64,000 nt of DNA from Rhizobium sp. S152 (GTDB taxonomy: Bacteria; Pseudomonadota; Alphaproteobacteria; Rhizobiales; Rhizobiaceae). A model generated the notes under the pieces. It was not told the DNA's origin. It saw nothing but the letters and a program-made list of their open reading frames with translations, and made no database searches. This document shows, piece after piece, positions 9,031-16,607 of this stretch; position 1 is the first letter of the stretch; every line of letters starts with the position of its first letter. The stretch is taken from NCBI RefSeq assembly GCF_030380735.1, contig NZ_JAUDRZ010000002.1:1-64000 (forward strand), in the 5' to 3' direction. A program made the position numbers and the translations under genes.

Positions 9031-9085
9031 GACTGCACGGAGAGCAATCGTTTATCCGTGCAGTCTAACGTCCTATGCACGGAGA
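9031..9085 (+). promoter_or_regulatory. candidate RNA switch masking the ribosome binding site of the 9095 gene
   Basis: GACTGCACGGA (9031-9041) pairs perfectly with TCCGTGCAGTC (9055-9065). The element TGCACGGAGA recurs at 9076-9085, where it contains the Shine-Dalgarno GGAGA of the gene at 9095. The segment TCCGTGCA (9055-9062) can therefore pair either with the upstream copy (11 bp) or with the downstream copy (8 bp), which would hide the ribosome binding site. The sequence facts are direct; the switching is inference. Confidence 0.5.
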
Positions 9086-9094
9086 CGATATTCA

Positions 9095-9667
9095 ATGAAG
9101 ATGCCTTGGTCATTCTTGACACGACGTCGCTCGACCGAACCGTCGCCAAATGAGATCGCGGAGGCCAAGGAAGCATTCGAGGCGGGCGACGCGTCGCCCG
9201 AACCGGTGGAAAAGCCTGCTGTTGCACTCCAGGACCTGGCGGACAAGGCCCTAGCGACCGGCGTCTATAATACGCCCGAACCTCCCGATCTAGCGGGAAG
9301 CGCCGATGCTGAAGAACCGTCGGTCGAAAGCGCCGAGCGCAAAACATCTCGCTCAGAAGCAGAGCCAAATCCGCGAGGTAGCGTTTCAACGCGCCGCAAG
9401 CGGCATGGAAGGATAGGGGCACCATCCGTCAATGCTGGTGCGTATCGCTCGAAAGGCACGGGCCAAGACAGGCAGACTTCGGGATCAGAGCCAAGCGCGA
9501 CCGATGCTGCACATCTAAATCTTTCCGCACTAGACGGAGAGATTAAACAGCTTCGAAGTCAACTTGCGGACAAACTGAGGCTGCAGAACGCTCAGCTCGA
9601 ACAGATGCTTCAGCGCTTCGATCCGCTCCCACTGCGAACACCGAAACGCCCTTCCGAAAACCTTTAG
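9095..9667 (+). CDS. SyrB-related basic/acidic low-complexity protein with C-terminal coiled coil
   Basis: 190 aa. An N-terminal MPWSFLTRRRS is followed by a long acidic/Pro/Ala-rich disordered part, a basic RKRHGRIGAPSVNAGAYRS patch around residue 115, and a C-terminal helix (LSALDGEIKQLRSQLADKLR, then LQNAQLEQML) that resembles the C-terminus of the preceding SyrB-like protein (LAEKLRAENADLRRRI). The two are probably distant paralogues. An unusual leader with competing hairpins (9031-9085) covers its ribosome binding site. Function unknown, possibly regulatory. Confidence 0.65.
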   Translation: MKMPWSFLTRRRSTEPSPNEIAEAKEAFEAGDASPEPVEKPAVALQDLADKALATGVYNTPEPPDLAGSADAEEPSVESAERKTSRSEAEPNPRGSVSTRRKRHGRIGAPSVNAGAYRSKGTGQDRQTSGSEPSATDAAHLNLSALDGEIKQLRSQLADKLRLQNAQLEQMLQRFDPLPLRTPKRPSENL

Positions 9668-9885
9668 CATTCCCTTCAAAAGGCCGTGTAATCCAAGGCA
9701 GGAGTGATGGCGCCCTCCGCCGATGCGGAAACCACCGTCGCGACCCAAGGAAAACGTGCACGATGGCTCGTGATCGCCCTGCGATTCCAAGGCTTAACCG
9801 TGCCATTTGCGGGACAATCTCATTAGCCAGGTTGCTGCTAGCATAAACCGTGCCTTCGGGGCGCGACGATCACCGAACTGGAAGT

Positions 9886-10026
9886 TTACCTGCGCCGTCT
9901 CTCAGAGTCAGAACGCATCGCTGCGTCCTTGGCGAGTTGGATGAGGTAGGCAACAAACCTCCTGTCGCTCAATTCAGCCAATTTCTTCGCGGCATCGAGA
10001 TGATCGATTAGATGAACCTGCGACAT
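9886..10026 (-). CDS. 46-aa conserved-type small protein
   Basis: A 47-codon frame reading MSQVHLIDHLDAAKKLAELS at its start and ending in an Arg-rich tail (SERRRR). The ATG at 10026 is preceded by TAAGGAGGTTCAA, a near-ideal ribosome binding site at good spacing, which is the main reason to call it. The sequence is a single amphipathic helical hairpin without a signal peptide. Small rhizobial proteins with the HLIDHLDAAKKLAE pattern are common and uncharacterised. It lies alone between two plus-strand genes. Confidence 0.65.
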   Translation of the reverse strand: MSQVHLIDHLDAAKKLAELSDRRFVAYLIQLAKDAAMRSDSERRRR

Positions 10027-10389
10027 TTGAACCTCCTTACGTCAATTCGCACATTCATGATTTCTAAAAGACCTTAACTGAAGCTTACTTTGAGTGGAGT
10101 TGTCCGGTACTGTACAAATAGCCAGAGTAGTGGACCACTCGCTTGCTTCAGCGTTAAATTTTGGATGTGCAAAATTTCTCGATTTACTTACCCAGGTCAG
10201 CTCTTAGCGCCGTCTGAACGGATGCTGAAGGAATATCTCGGTTCCAAACTTCGGTTTGTTGATGACCAAGATTCTGCGAACGATTTTCTAAGTGGGCTCC
10301 TCTGAGCAAAGCGTGCTTCACGCTTGGTAACGCGGTGGAACCGCGCTGCCATGGCGACGTTCCAGTCTAGTCTTACAAAGGAGATCATC
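10027..10389. other. intergenic region with tandem hairpins and an EcfG-type promoter
   Basis: No supported gene. A weak open frame at 10090-10305 (GTG start) has no ribosome binding site. At the right end are two small perfect hairpins, AAGCGTG/CACGCTT (10309-10325, loop CTT) and CGCGGT/ACCGCG (10331-10345, loop GGA). The second overlaps the -35 element of the promoter at 10337-10361. Confidence 0.5.
10337..10361 (+). promoter_or_regulatory. EcfG (RpoE2)-type general stress promoter
   Basis: GGAAC at 10337-10341, 16-base spacer, CGTT at 10358-10361. This is an exact match to the alphaproteobacterial EcfG consensus. It lies 28 bases before the start of the DUF2934 gene, leaving a leader of about 20 bases with AAGGAG. 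Confidence 0.75.
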
Positions 10390-10743
10390 ATGGCTAAACG
10401 ACCGCCCCCCGCTCAAGACGAAACCAAGATTGAAGAAGTTGGTATTCCCGCCCAGTCGTCAATCAGCCCCGAGACGGATGAATCCACGATTGAACGCATT
10501 CGGTCCCGCGCGTACGAAATATGGCAAGCCGAAGGCAGCCTAGACGGTAGTCACGAGGATCACTGGCGCCAGGCCGAGCACGAGATAATGCATGAAAATG
10601 ATCTTCTGGACGGTGACGACGTGCCGAACCTCGCCGCAGTGCGCGAGGCCGCTCGTCAGCATACAGACGCATTCGTCGTTGCAAGCGATCTCGAAGATGC
10701 AGACGAGCGCGAAGCCACTCCAGGTGTCCGCGAGCAGCCCTGA
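10390..10743 (+). CDS. DUF2934 domain protein
   Basis: 117 aa. The start at 10390 follows AAGGAGATCATC. Residues ~37-66 (RIRSRAYEIWQAEGSLDGSH, then EDHWRQAEHEI) are the DUF2934 signature, a short helical motif common in rhizobial stress-induced proteins. The rest is acidic and likely disordered. An EcfG-type promoter stands directly upstream, so expression under general stress is expected. Cytoplasmic; molecular role unknown. Confidence 0.82.
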   Translation: MAKRPPPAQDETKIEEVGIPAQSSISPETDESTIERIRSRAYEIWQAEGSLDGSHEDHWRQAEHEIMHENDLLDGDDVPNLAAVREAARQHTDAFVVASDLEDADEREATPGVREQP

Positions 10744-10843
10744 GTTTACCGCAGGCTCAGAGCACGACAACGAGCGCCGATGACGCAGTACCCAATAGAA
10801 GGGCAGTTGAGCGCTCCATCTGTCCACGATGGTTCAGCTCTTG

Positions 10844-10868
10844 GGAACTAAGCAACTCAGCGCACGTT
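10844..10868 (+). promoter_or_regulatory. EcfG (RpoE2)-type general stress promoter
   Basis: GGAAC at 10844-10848, 16-base spacer, CGTT at 10865-10868, about 34 bases ahead of the DUF2171-like gene at 10903. Exact consensus match. Confidence 0.75.
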
Positions 10869-10902
10869 GCCGTCATGCAATCTAACTAGAGGAGAAAACA
10901 CC

Positions 10903-11136
10903 ATGATCTCTGCAGAACAAGTCCGCGAGCATATGGAAGTCATCGGCGCTGATGGAGCGCATGTCGGCACAGTCGACCACATGGACGGCACGTCGCGCAT
11001 CAAGCTGACGAAGTCGGACTCCGATGATGGTCAGCACCATCTCATTCCGCTAGATTGGGTCGACCACGTCGATGAGCACGTTCATCTGAGCAAAAATGCT
11101 GAAGACGTCCGCAGTCAGTGGTCTTCGGTAAACTAA
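10903..11136 (+). CDS. DUF2171-like small stress protein
   Basis: 77 aa, start preceded by GAGGAGAAAACACC. The sequence is a PRC-barrel-like small beta domain: VIGADGAHVGTVDHMDG, RIKLTKSDSDDGQHHLIPLDW, VDHVDEHVHLSK. This pattern is the DUF2171 family, frequent in rhizobia and often induced by EcfG. A consensus EcfG promoter lies upstream. Cytoplasmic, function unknown. Confidence 0.8.
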   Translation: MISAEQVREHMEVIGADGAHVGTVDHMDGTSRIKLTKSDSDDGQHHLIPLDWVDHVDEHVHLSKNAEDVRSQWSSVN

Positions 11137-11215
11137 CTGCCTCAGGAGCCGCCTCTGCGCGGCTCCTTACCTTATACTCTTCGGCCGCCCCTTCGTTCGA
11201 GACCAATCAGCCACT

Positions 11216-12880
11216 ATGCCACGAGTTGCCATTATCGGATCTGGACCCACCGGTCTCTACACGCTCGCCGGATTGATCTCCAGCGCCACGCCGCTTTCTA
11301 TCACTATCTTTGAGGAAACGCCTGATGCGGGAAAGGGCACGCCCTACCATCCGGCAGTCAACGACCGCGCCATGCTGGCAAATATCGCCAGCATCGAAAT
11401 CCCTCGAATTGAGCAGACACTCGTCGAATGGCTGTCTTCGCAAAGCGACAGTGAGCTTCAGGAGCTGGGTGTAGAGAAGACAGCGATCGGCGAGCGCGAG
11501 TTTTACCCTCGAGTTGTTCTCGGTGAATTCCTGGCAGCACAATTCTGGGCTCTGGTGAGCCGGGGGCTCTCGCGAGGCCATTCCATCGATGTGAAAGCCA
11601 GCCACCGCATCCTCGACATCAAGCTTGGCAAGGATGACATATCTCTCAAGTTCAAGAGGCACGGCGGGGAGGATGCAACGATGTCATTCGACCATGTCGT
11701 AATGGCCACCGGACACGATTGGCCCGAGAACACGGAAACGGCGCCTGGCTATTTTGTGTCGCCATGGCCAGCGGCGGCGATCAAGAGAATTGGCGCCGTC
11801 AATGTTGGTGTCTTGGGCACTTCGCTGAGTGGTATCGACGCCGTTGTTTCCGTCGGCACCGCACATGGCATGTTCCTTCGGGACGATAATGGCACTCTAC
11901 GATATGAACCTAGACCAGCAAGCACCGGCCTTAACATCACAATGATGTCACGCAAGGGTTTGTTGCCAGAGGCGGACTTCTACTGTCCGATCCCCTACGA
12001 GCCTCTCACGTATTGCACTGAAGAGGCAGTAAAACTGCTGATCGAGCAAAAGGGGGAGCGGCTTCTCGACGAAGTTTTCGAGCTGTTCCGGCGAGAGCTT
12101 TCCGTGGCCGATCCGGACTATGCTGCCAGTATTGGACTGGCATTGGCGTCGGTTGAGGACATCGCAGATCGCTATTTCCGAGCGCGACAGGCTGCAGACC
12201 CTTTCGTTTGGGCAGCGCAGAATCTTGCTGAGGCGAAGAAAAACAAGGCCGAGCGGAAGACCGTCCGGTGGCGTTACGCAATCCTGAGGATGCATGAGGT
12301 CATCGCTCTCGCTATCCCTCAACTCAATGACCGGGACCTGAAGCGCTTCCACAAGCACTTCAAGACAGTTTTCGTTGACGACTACGCGACGGTTCCGCAC
12401 GAATCCGTCGAGCGGCTCCTCGCCCTGCATCAGCAAGGCAAGTTGTCCGTGAAGGCATTGGGCGACGTCTATGACATTCGACAAGATGATAAGCCAGGCG
12501 CCGTGGTGATCGGTGATGGAAACGAGAGCAAGTACGACGCCTTCATCGATGCGACCGGACAACACGCGCTCTCCGCTTCTGATCTTCCTTTTCCTAGCCT
12601 TCGCCAGAACGGCGCCATCAAGGAAGCGAAAACGGTAAAGGCCGAAGCCAGCACGAACGACGAGACCCGTCGAACAGGCGGCATCGAGATTGACGACGAT
12701 TTCCGGCCCCGGGTGGAGGCTGGGCTGTGCAATAATCTCTACTGCGTCTCAGTCCCGTTTCTGCTCCACAAGATGCCGTTTGTCCAAGGCATCACCAGTG
12801 CCCATGAGATGGGGAATACGGTAGCGGCGGCGATCATCGATGCAGTTGCGAACCCGGACCTTCTCGCGCACTCTAGGTAA
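11216..12880 (+). CDS. FAD/NAD(P)-binding oxidoreductase-like protein
   Basis: 554 aa. The N-terminus has the dinucleotide-binding fold VAIIGSGPTGLYTLAGL (residues 4-20), followed by GKGTPYHP and MLANIAS, typical of the NAD_binding_9 (FAD-NAD(P)-binding) family. A second nucleotide-fold segment (NVGVLGTSLSGIDAVVSVG) lies around residue 200, and VIGDGNESKYDAFIDATGQH near residue 430 resembles the ATG motif of flavoprotein oxidases. Family members are mostly uncharacterised, some acting in siderophore or amino-acid N-oxidation. It ends three bases from the convergent MOSC gene. Cytoplasmic. Substrate unknown. Confidence 0.82.
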   Translation: MPRVAIIGSGPTGLYTLAGLISSATPLSITIFEETPDAGKGTPYHPAVNDRAMLANIASIEIPRIEQTLVEWLSSQSDSELQELGVEKTAIGEREFYPRVVLGEFLAAQFWALVSRGLSRGHSIDVKASHRILDIKLGKDDISLKFKRHGGEDATMSFDHVVMATGHDWPENTETAPGYFVSPWPAAAIKRIGAVNVGVLGTSLSGIDAVVSVGTAHGMFLRDDNGTLRYEPRPASTGLNITMMSRKGLLPEADFYCPIPYEPLTYCTEEAVKLLIEQKGERLLDEVFELFRRELSVADPDYAASIGLALASVEDIADRYFRARQAADPFVWAAQNLAEAKKNKAERKTVRWRYAILRMHEVIALAIPQLNDRDLKRFHKHFKTVFVDDYATVPHESVERLLALHQQGKLSVKALGDVYDIRQDDKPGAVVIGDGNESKYDAFIDATGQHALSASDLPFPSLRQNGAIKEAKTVKAEASTNDETRRTGGIEIDDDFRPRVEAGLCNNLYCVSVPFLLHKMPFVQGITSAHEMGNTVAAAIIDAVANPDLLAHSR

Positions 12881-12883
12881 CGA

Positions 12884-13600
12884 TCACCCGACGAGGACCC
12901 TGTCTCCAACGGAAATGACGCCCTTGGAGCCAACGTCGGCATACACACCGAGACACCGCTGGCGGTTCCTGACTATCGTTCGAAGGATTTCGGGATCCTC
13001 CGGGAGTTCGGCCTGGGCAAGCATGGTCATACCGCAACGTTTGGTTTTCTCCGTGACCGTACCCCGGTAAGTGCCGATGGCAATTTGGTTGCCGACCCAG
13101 TCGTTCTCGTCAGCACTGGTGTCCACGACAATGTTTGGGCGGAACCTGCTAACGTTCAGGACCACCTGGGGCAGGAGCCCAGCCAAGTCAGAAAGTGACC
13201 TCGTTGAGAGCAAATGGATAGGGCTAGCGATGTAGCGGGGGCTCAATGTGATATCGCCTGCGTCCGTGGCGAGGTTGCTACCAGCTCGCCGGATTGCGCA
13301 GCGGAAGCCGAAATGGTCAGACAGCGCCGTGTCCAACTCACGATCAGCCACGCTGAAGTTCCAAGCGGTGGATGAGACTACAACGTCACCATCGACGATG
13401 CGAGCAGCAAGCTGTAGCGCTGGACGCCAGTGGGCGATCTTTTCCGGTGCGGCTATTTCTCCCGAGACGGCATCGACGAGAAGATAACTGCGATCACCGC
13501 GAACGCCATCAAAGGTGACGTCCAGGGTGTCGAGGCGTTCCCCGCGCAGCGAACTGACTGGGTAACGCCATAGCTCCTGAACTGTTGCTGGAACCTCTAT
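12884..13600 (-). CDS. MOSC domain (YcbX-like) protein with no ordinary start codon
   Basis: The coding frame runs without a stop from about 13600 to the stop at 12884, about 238 codons. The N-terminal MOSC beta-barrel is clear (ELWRYPVSSLRGERLDTLDV, then GVRGDRSYLLVD), as is the C-terminal MOSC core (RFRPNIVVD, the Cys-containing RCGMTM, and VGDRVLVG at the end). No ATG, GTG or TTG occurs in frame before the N-terminal domain; the first GTG is at 13351, in the middle of the protein. Candidates are a non-standard codon (ATA at 13600, just after the upstream stop) or CTG codons inside the DUF883-like gene. MOSC proteins bind molybdenum cofactor and reduce N-hydroxylated compounds. Possibly a start-codon mutation. 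Confidence 0.7.
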   Translation of the reverse strand: MEVPATVQELWRYPVSSLRGERLDTLDVTFDGVRGDRSYLLVDAVSGEIAAPEKIAHWRPALQLAARIVDGDVVVSSTAWNFSVADRELDTALSDHFGFRCAIRRAGSNLATDAGDITLSPRYIASPIHLLSTRSLSDLAGLLPQVVLNVSRFRPNIVVDTSADENDWVGNQIAIGTYRGTVTEKTKRCGMTMLAQAELPEDPEILRTIVRNRQRCLGVYADVGSKGVISVGDRVLVG

Positions 13601-14040
13601 CGGGTCGCTCCCCAGATCCAGGCTAACGCAGCAACAATACCGACCGCAGTAAGCGGGCGTTCCCTGACCGTGTCTTCAATGCTCTGGATTAGCGATTTGG
13701 CTTCAGCCTTTCCAGCAGCAAGCGCACCGCTAGCTACTTCGGAAGCCTGGTCCGACAGGCGACCGGCATCCCGGCGCAGAGAGTCGACACGTCTGCTTTT
13801 ATCGCCGCCAAGCTCTCCGGTTGCCCTGAGTGCTTCCTCTACAAGCGGATAATCCTCGCGCCCAGTACCTGACTGGCCGTCGATGGAGCTGGCGACGGAG
13901 GTTTGAGTGACCGATACAGGATCGGAAGCAGGAAAGGTATCCTCGAGGCCCTGATCAAGAGCTTCCGGCTCGCCAGAGTCCTGCTGGGCCTTTTCGATGT
14001 TGTAAGATTGGACTGCCGGGGATTGCTTGGGATCGATCAT
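13597..14040 (-). CDS. DUF883/ElaB-like membrane-anchored protein
   Basis: 147 aa. Acidic, disordered N-terminus (EALDQGLEDTFPASDPVSVT, a pattern common in rhizobial stress proteins), then a helical region (DSLRRDAGRLSDQASEVASG, residues ~85-120) and a C-terminal VRERPLTAVGIVAALAWIWG membrane helix, as in ElaB/YqjD-type proteins that tether to the inner membrane. An EcfG-type promoter lies just upstream (14064-14088). It reads straight into the MOSC gene, whose frame begins at its stop codon, so the two are likely cotranscribed. Role in the family: stationary-phase and stress envelope function. Confidence 0.75.
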   Translation of the reverse strand: MIDPKQSPAVQSYNIEKAQQDSGEPEALDQGLEDTFPASDPVSVTQTSVASSIDGQSGTGREDYPLVEEALRATGELGGDKSRRVDSLRRDAGRLSDQASEVASGALAAGKAEAKSLIQSIEDTVRERPLTAVGIVAALAWIWGATR

Positions 14041-14063
14041 GGTGTTCCTCCTGTTTGGGTGAG

Positions 14064-14088
14064 AACATCCAATTGCGAATTCGGTTCC
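14064..14088 (-). promoter_or_regulatory. EcfG-type promoter of the DUF883-like gene
   Basis: On the minus strand GGAAC (14084-14088), 16-base spacer, TGTT (14064-14067). The -10 departs from CGTT in its first base. The start codon follows 24 bases on. Confidence 0.6.
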
Positions 14089-14141
14089 TATTAAATCTCA
14101 CACCGCGTACGGTTGACGTGCCATATGTGCGCCCTGGTTCG

Positions 14142-14396
14142 TTAGACTCTCTTGGCTATTTCGTCGAAAGTCATTCTTAGTTCGGTGAGCGGGCCTTTGT
14201 CGGCGCCGAAGATCTCAACGGACATCATGGCTCCAGGGGCGTCAGGTAAACCGTTTTGCACCATTTCGCAGAGCAAGGTCTTAGCATGCGAGCGAGCGTC
14301 ATCGAACGTGTCAAAATCGTGCGCATGCTCGTTCGCGTCTGCGCCGGTCCCATCTAGGAGCTGGAAAATGTACCTTGGCACGTTTTCCTCACACAT
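14142..14396 (-). CDS. DUF6894-type small protein
   Basis: 84 aa. PRYIFQLLDG near the N-terminus, then FDTFDDARSHAKTLLCEMVQ and LRMTFDEIA are typical of the small rhizobial DUF6894 family (a beta-strand, a helix and a beta-hairpin; often in several copies per genome). It overlaps the upstream 69-aa gene by eight bases, so they form an operon reading leftward. Cytoplasmic; function unknown. Confidence 0.7.
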   Translation of the reverse strand: MCEENVPRYIFQLLDGTGADANEHAHDFDTFDDARSHAKTLLCEMVQNGLPDAPGAMMSVEIFGADKGPLTELRMTFDEIAKRV

Positions 14397-14598
14397 TCAT
14401 ATCGGAGGCGACGGCTTCGAAAACGGGCTTCCGTTTTTTGGCTGCCATCAACAGATCCAGCTCAACCGATGAAGGTCCAAACCGTTCAAAGAGATTTTCG
14501 GCAACGTCGTAATCCAAGCCGTACTTCGCCTGAAACTCCTCGATGGAGTATGGCTTGCCTCGCGCCGGTCGTGCACGCTTTGATACGCAGTCCATCAT
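14389..14598 (-). CDS. small conserved-type protein of unknown function
   Basis: 69 aa. Contains PYSIEEFQAKYGLDYDVAEN followed by FERFGPSSVELDLLMAAKKR, a helix-turn-helix-like helical pattern repeated across rhizobial genomes without a named role. GGAGACTGCTG precedes the start. A candidate EcfG promoter lies at 14625-14649, and the gene overlaps the DUF6894-type gene downstream. Confidence 0.65.
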   Translation of the reverse strand: MMDCVSKRARPARGKPYSIEEFQAKYGLDYDVAENLFERFGPSSVELDLLMAAKKRKPVFEAVASDMNV

Positions 14599-14624
14599 CA
14601 GCAGTCTCCTTCAGTTTGCCGCAG

Positions 14625-14649
14625 AATGCCTTTGAAAGCCATTTGTTCC
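14625..14649 (-). promoter_or_regulatory. candidate EcfG-type promoter
   Basis: Minus strand: GGAAC (14645-14649), 16 bases, CATT (14625-14628), upstream of the gene starting at 14598. The -10 is one base off consensus. Confidence 0.45.
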
Positions 14650-14686
14650 GCCGACGGCGTGCCCGTTCCGATTTAAACAGGCGTCG

Positions 14687-16183
14687 CTACGCGCTTTGAA
14701 GAACATCTTTGCGAACCCAAACGCTGACGCTCCCCCCATTTGTTGCGAAATCTGCCCGACCTTGATCGTCGGTGGTGACTTCACCCTCTTTGTGACCCAA
14801 GAAGTCGATGAAGACTGCGTTGGAATGGTTGGAACCGAGATCAACGGATAAGTGTCCGGGTTCTCCGTTGGACATGACAACAACGCAACCTGGCTCAGTC
14901 TCGGTTCCTTGCCGAGTGAACCCCATTATGCTGTGGTCGTCGAAGTGATCGACCTGGGAACCATTCGCGAACCGCTGTCGTGCTTCGATCAACTTGGGCA
15001 AGCAGCCGATTGCTGGCATTTCGACTTTGTGCTGGTTACGGTCCTCGCCTTTGTCGCTGTATTCCGCGCCGTACAAATCGGGATAGAATACGCAGGGGAC
15101 GCCCTGTTCTCGCAGGAGGATCAGGGCGTAGGCGAGGGGCTTGAACCAAGGCTCGACTGTTGCTTCGAGCGATTGCAAAGGCTGCGTGTCGTGGTTGTCG
15201 ACCAGGGTCACGGCGTGATCTGGAATGGACGAAACGAGCGATCCATCGAAGATAGTGCGCATGTCGAAGTTTCCACCTGCCTTGGAGGCATCATGGAAGC
15301 GGTGATGTAGCGCAACGTCGAAAAGCATCAGCTGTTTGTCGACGAGTTCCAGATAATTGGCGAGCGTTGCCATATCGGGATGCCAATACTCGGCGACTAC
15401 AAATAGATCTGTGCCGATCGCGTCGCGCATGTGGCCAACCCAATCCTTGAAGAACCAGGCTGGGATATGTTTGGCTGCGTCAAGGCGGAAGCCGCCAACA
15501 CGCACCTGCGCGGAAAACCAACGTCCCCAGTATTTCAGCTCTTCGTATACAGCCTTGTTGCGAAACTCGACGTCTGCCCCCATCAGGTAGTCGAAATTGC
15601 CAAGCTCGTCATCGACTTCGTCGTTCCACTGACCTTCGCCATACTCATTCATGAGCCTGAAGACGCCGGTCTCATCAGGCTGCTCAATCACGTCAACTCC
15701 ACTGAAGCACTGCTTGTCCCAAATGAATTCTGAATGTTTTCCCTGCCTGCCCGGAAAAGTGAACCGGGTGTAGGCAAGCGCTCTGACGTCCTCTTCTTCG
15801 ATCTGCGTCCGGTCTTCAGAGTTCACCCGCCTGACAACCACGCTTTCCTCTTCGTCGGCTCCCATTTTGTGGTTCAGCACGACGTCATGAATCGGCCGGA
15901 TCCCGTGGTCGGTAAGGCTCCTGCAGGCATTTTCGAGGGCTGCTCTGTCACCGTATTTGGTTGCAACGCTTCCCTTTTGTTCGAACTCGCCCAGGTCAAA
16001 GAGATCGTAGGTGTCATATCCGACCGAGGCAGCGCCGGACGCGCCTTTATAGGCAGGTGGCAGCCACACGTCTGTGATGCCAATCTTCGCGAGATCGTCA
16101 GCTTTCTCGCCCACCTCCTTCCACAGGCGACCATCACCAGGCGAATACCAGTGGAAGAATTGCAGCAGTGTGCGTTTGTTCAT
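14687..16183 (-). CDS. cytoplasmic alpha-amylase (GH13)
   Basis: 498 aa, no signal peptide. GH13 regions in order: TDVWLPPAYKG and GYDTYDLFDLGEF near the N-terminus, DVVLNH (region I) near residue 100, GGFRLDAAKH (region II; Asp nucleophile), VVAEYW (region III; Glu acid), and TLVDNHDTQP (region IV; His-Asp). The C-terminal beta domain ends in VSVWVRKDVL. Length and the lack of export match the AmyS/cytoplasmic alpha-amylase group, which hydrolyses internal alpha-1,4-glucans such as glycogen-derived maltodextrins. It stands alone on the minus strand among stress genes; a role in glycogen or trehalose turnover under stress is inference. Confidence 0.9.
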   Translation of the reverse strand: MNKRTLLQFFHWYSPGDGRLWKEVGEKADDLAKIGITDVWLPPAYKGASGAASVGYDTYDLFDLGEFEQKGSVATKYGDRAALENACRSLTDHGIRPIHDVVLNHKMGADEEESVVVRRVNSEDRTQIEEEDVRALAYTRFTFPGRQGKHSEFIWDKQCFSGVDVIEQPDETGVFRLMNEYGEGQWNDEVDDELGNFDYLMGADVEFRNKAVYEELKYWGRWFSAQVRVGGFRLDAAKHIPAWFFKDWVGHMRDAIGTDLFVVAEYWHPDMATLANYLELVDKQLMLFDVALHHRFHDASKAGGNFDMRTIFDGSLVSSIPDHAVTLVDNHDTQPLQSLEATVEPWFKPLAYALILLREQGVPCVFYPDLYGAEYSDKGEDRNQHKVEMPAIGCLPKLIEARQRFANGSQVDHFDDHSIMGFTRQGTETEPGCVVVMSNGEPGHLSVDLGSNHSNAVFIDFLGHKEGEVTTDDQGRADFATNGGSVSVWVRKDVLQSA

Positions 16184-16276
16184 GTAGTCCTCGGAAACAG
16201 TAAAGGATGCTTGTTCTGCAAGGACGCTGCATGCGTGCCGCGGAAGCGAGCAGGCAGCCGCTCGGTCGCGAATTTC

Positions 16277-16465
16277 TTATCGATGGTCGCGCGGGACACG
16301 ACTGTTCGTTACCAACTCTTGGAGCGTGGCGAACTGACCGAAGAGCTTTAGCAGGTCACGGCGCTGTTTATCATCCAGGCGGTAGCGGTCGGCGAAATCT
16401 TCGACGCGGAGAACTCTACGAAGCCTGTCGGTCTTGGTGAAGTCGTTCTGGAAATGCGTGCTCAT
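16277..16465 (-). CDS. 62-aa small protein
   Basis: The start at 16465 follows CGAGGGGCTAC, a good ribosome binding site. The frame stays open upstream, but that part looks non-coding. Sequence pattern: STHFQNDFTKTDRLRRVLRV, then EDFADRYRLDDKQRRDLLKL. It is basic, helical and without a signal. Reminiscent of small rhizobial stress proteins. A candidate EcfG promoter lies 27 bases upstream. Confidence 0.6.
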   Translation of the reverse strand: MSTHFQNDFTKTDRLRRVLRVEDFADRYRLDDKQRRDLLKLFGQFATLQELVTNSRVPRDHR

Positions 16466-16491
16466 GTAGCCCCTCGAAATTGCGCGAGAGA

Positions 16492-16516
16492 AATGTCCAT
16501 CATCGGGTTTGGTTCC
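16492..16516 (-). promoter_or_regulatory. candidate EcfG-type promoter
   Basis: Minus strand: GGAAC (16512-16516), 16-base spacer, CATT (16492-16495), just upstream of the 62-aa gene starting at 16465. Confidence 0.5.
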
Positions 16517-16607
16517 AAGGCGTGGGACGAAATTTGCCGGGCCAAGACGCGGCGTACGCATGCGTACAAAATTTTGCCGAGCAAACAACAAGCCCCAGGT
16601 AGTCGGC

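Noticed and set aside
10090..10305. 71-aa open frame between the 46-aa gene and the DUF2934 gene
   Set aside because: No ribosome binding site, GTG start and no recognisable pattern.
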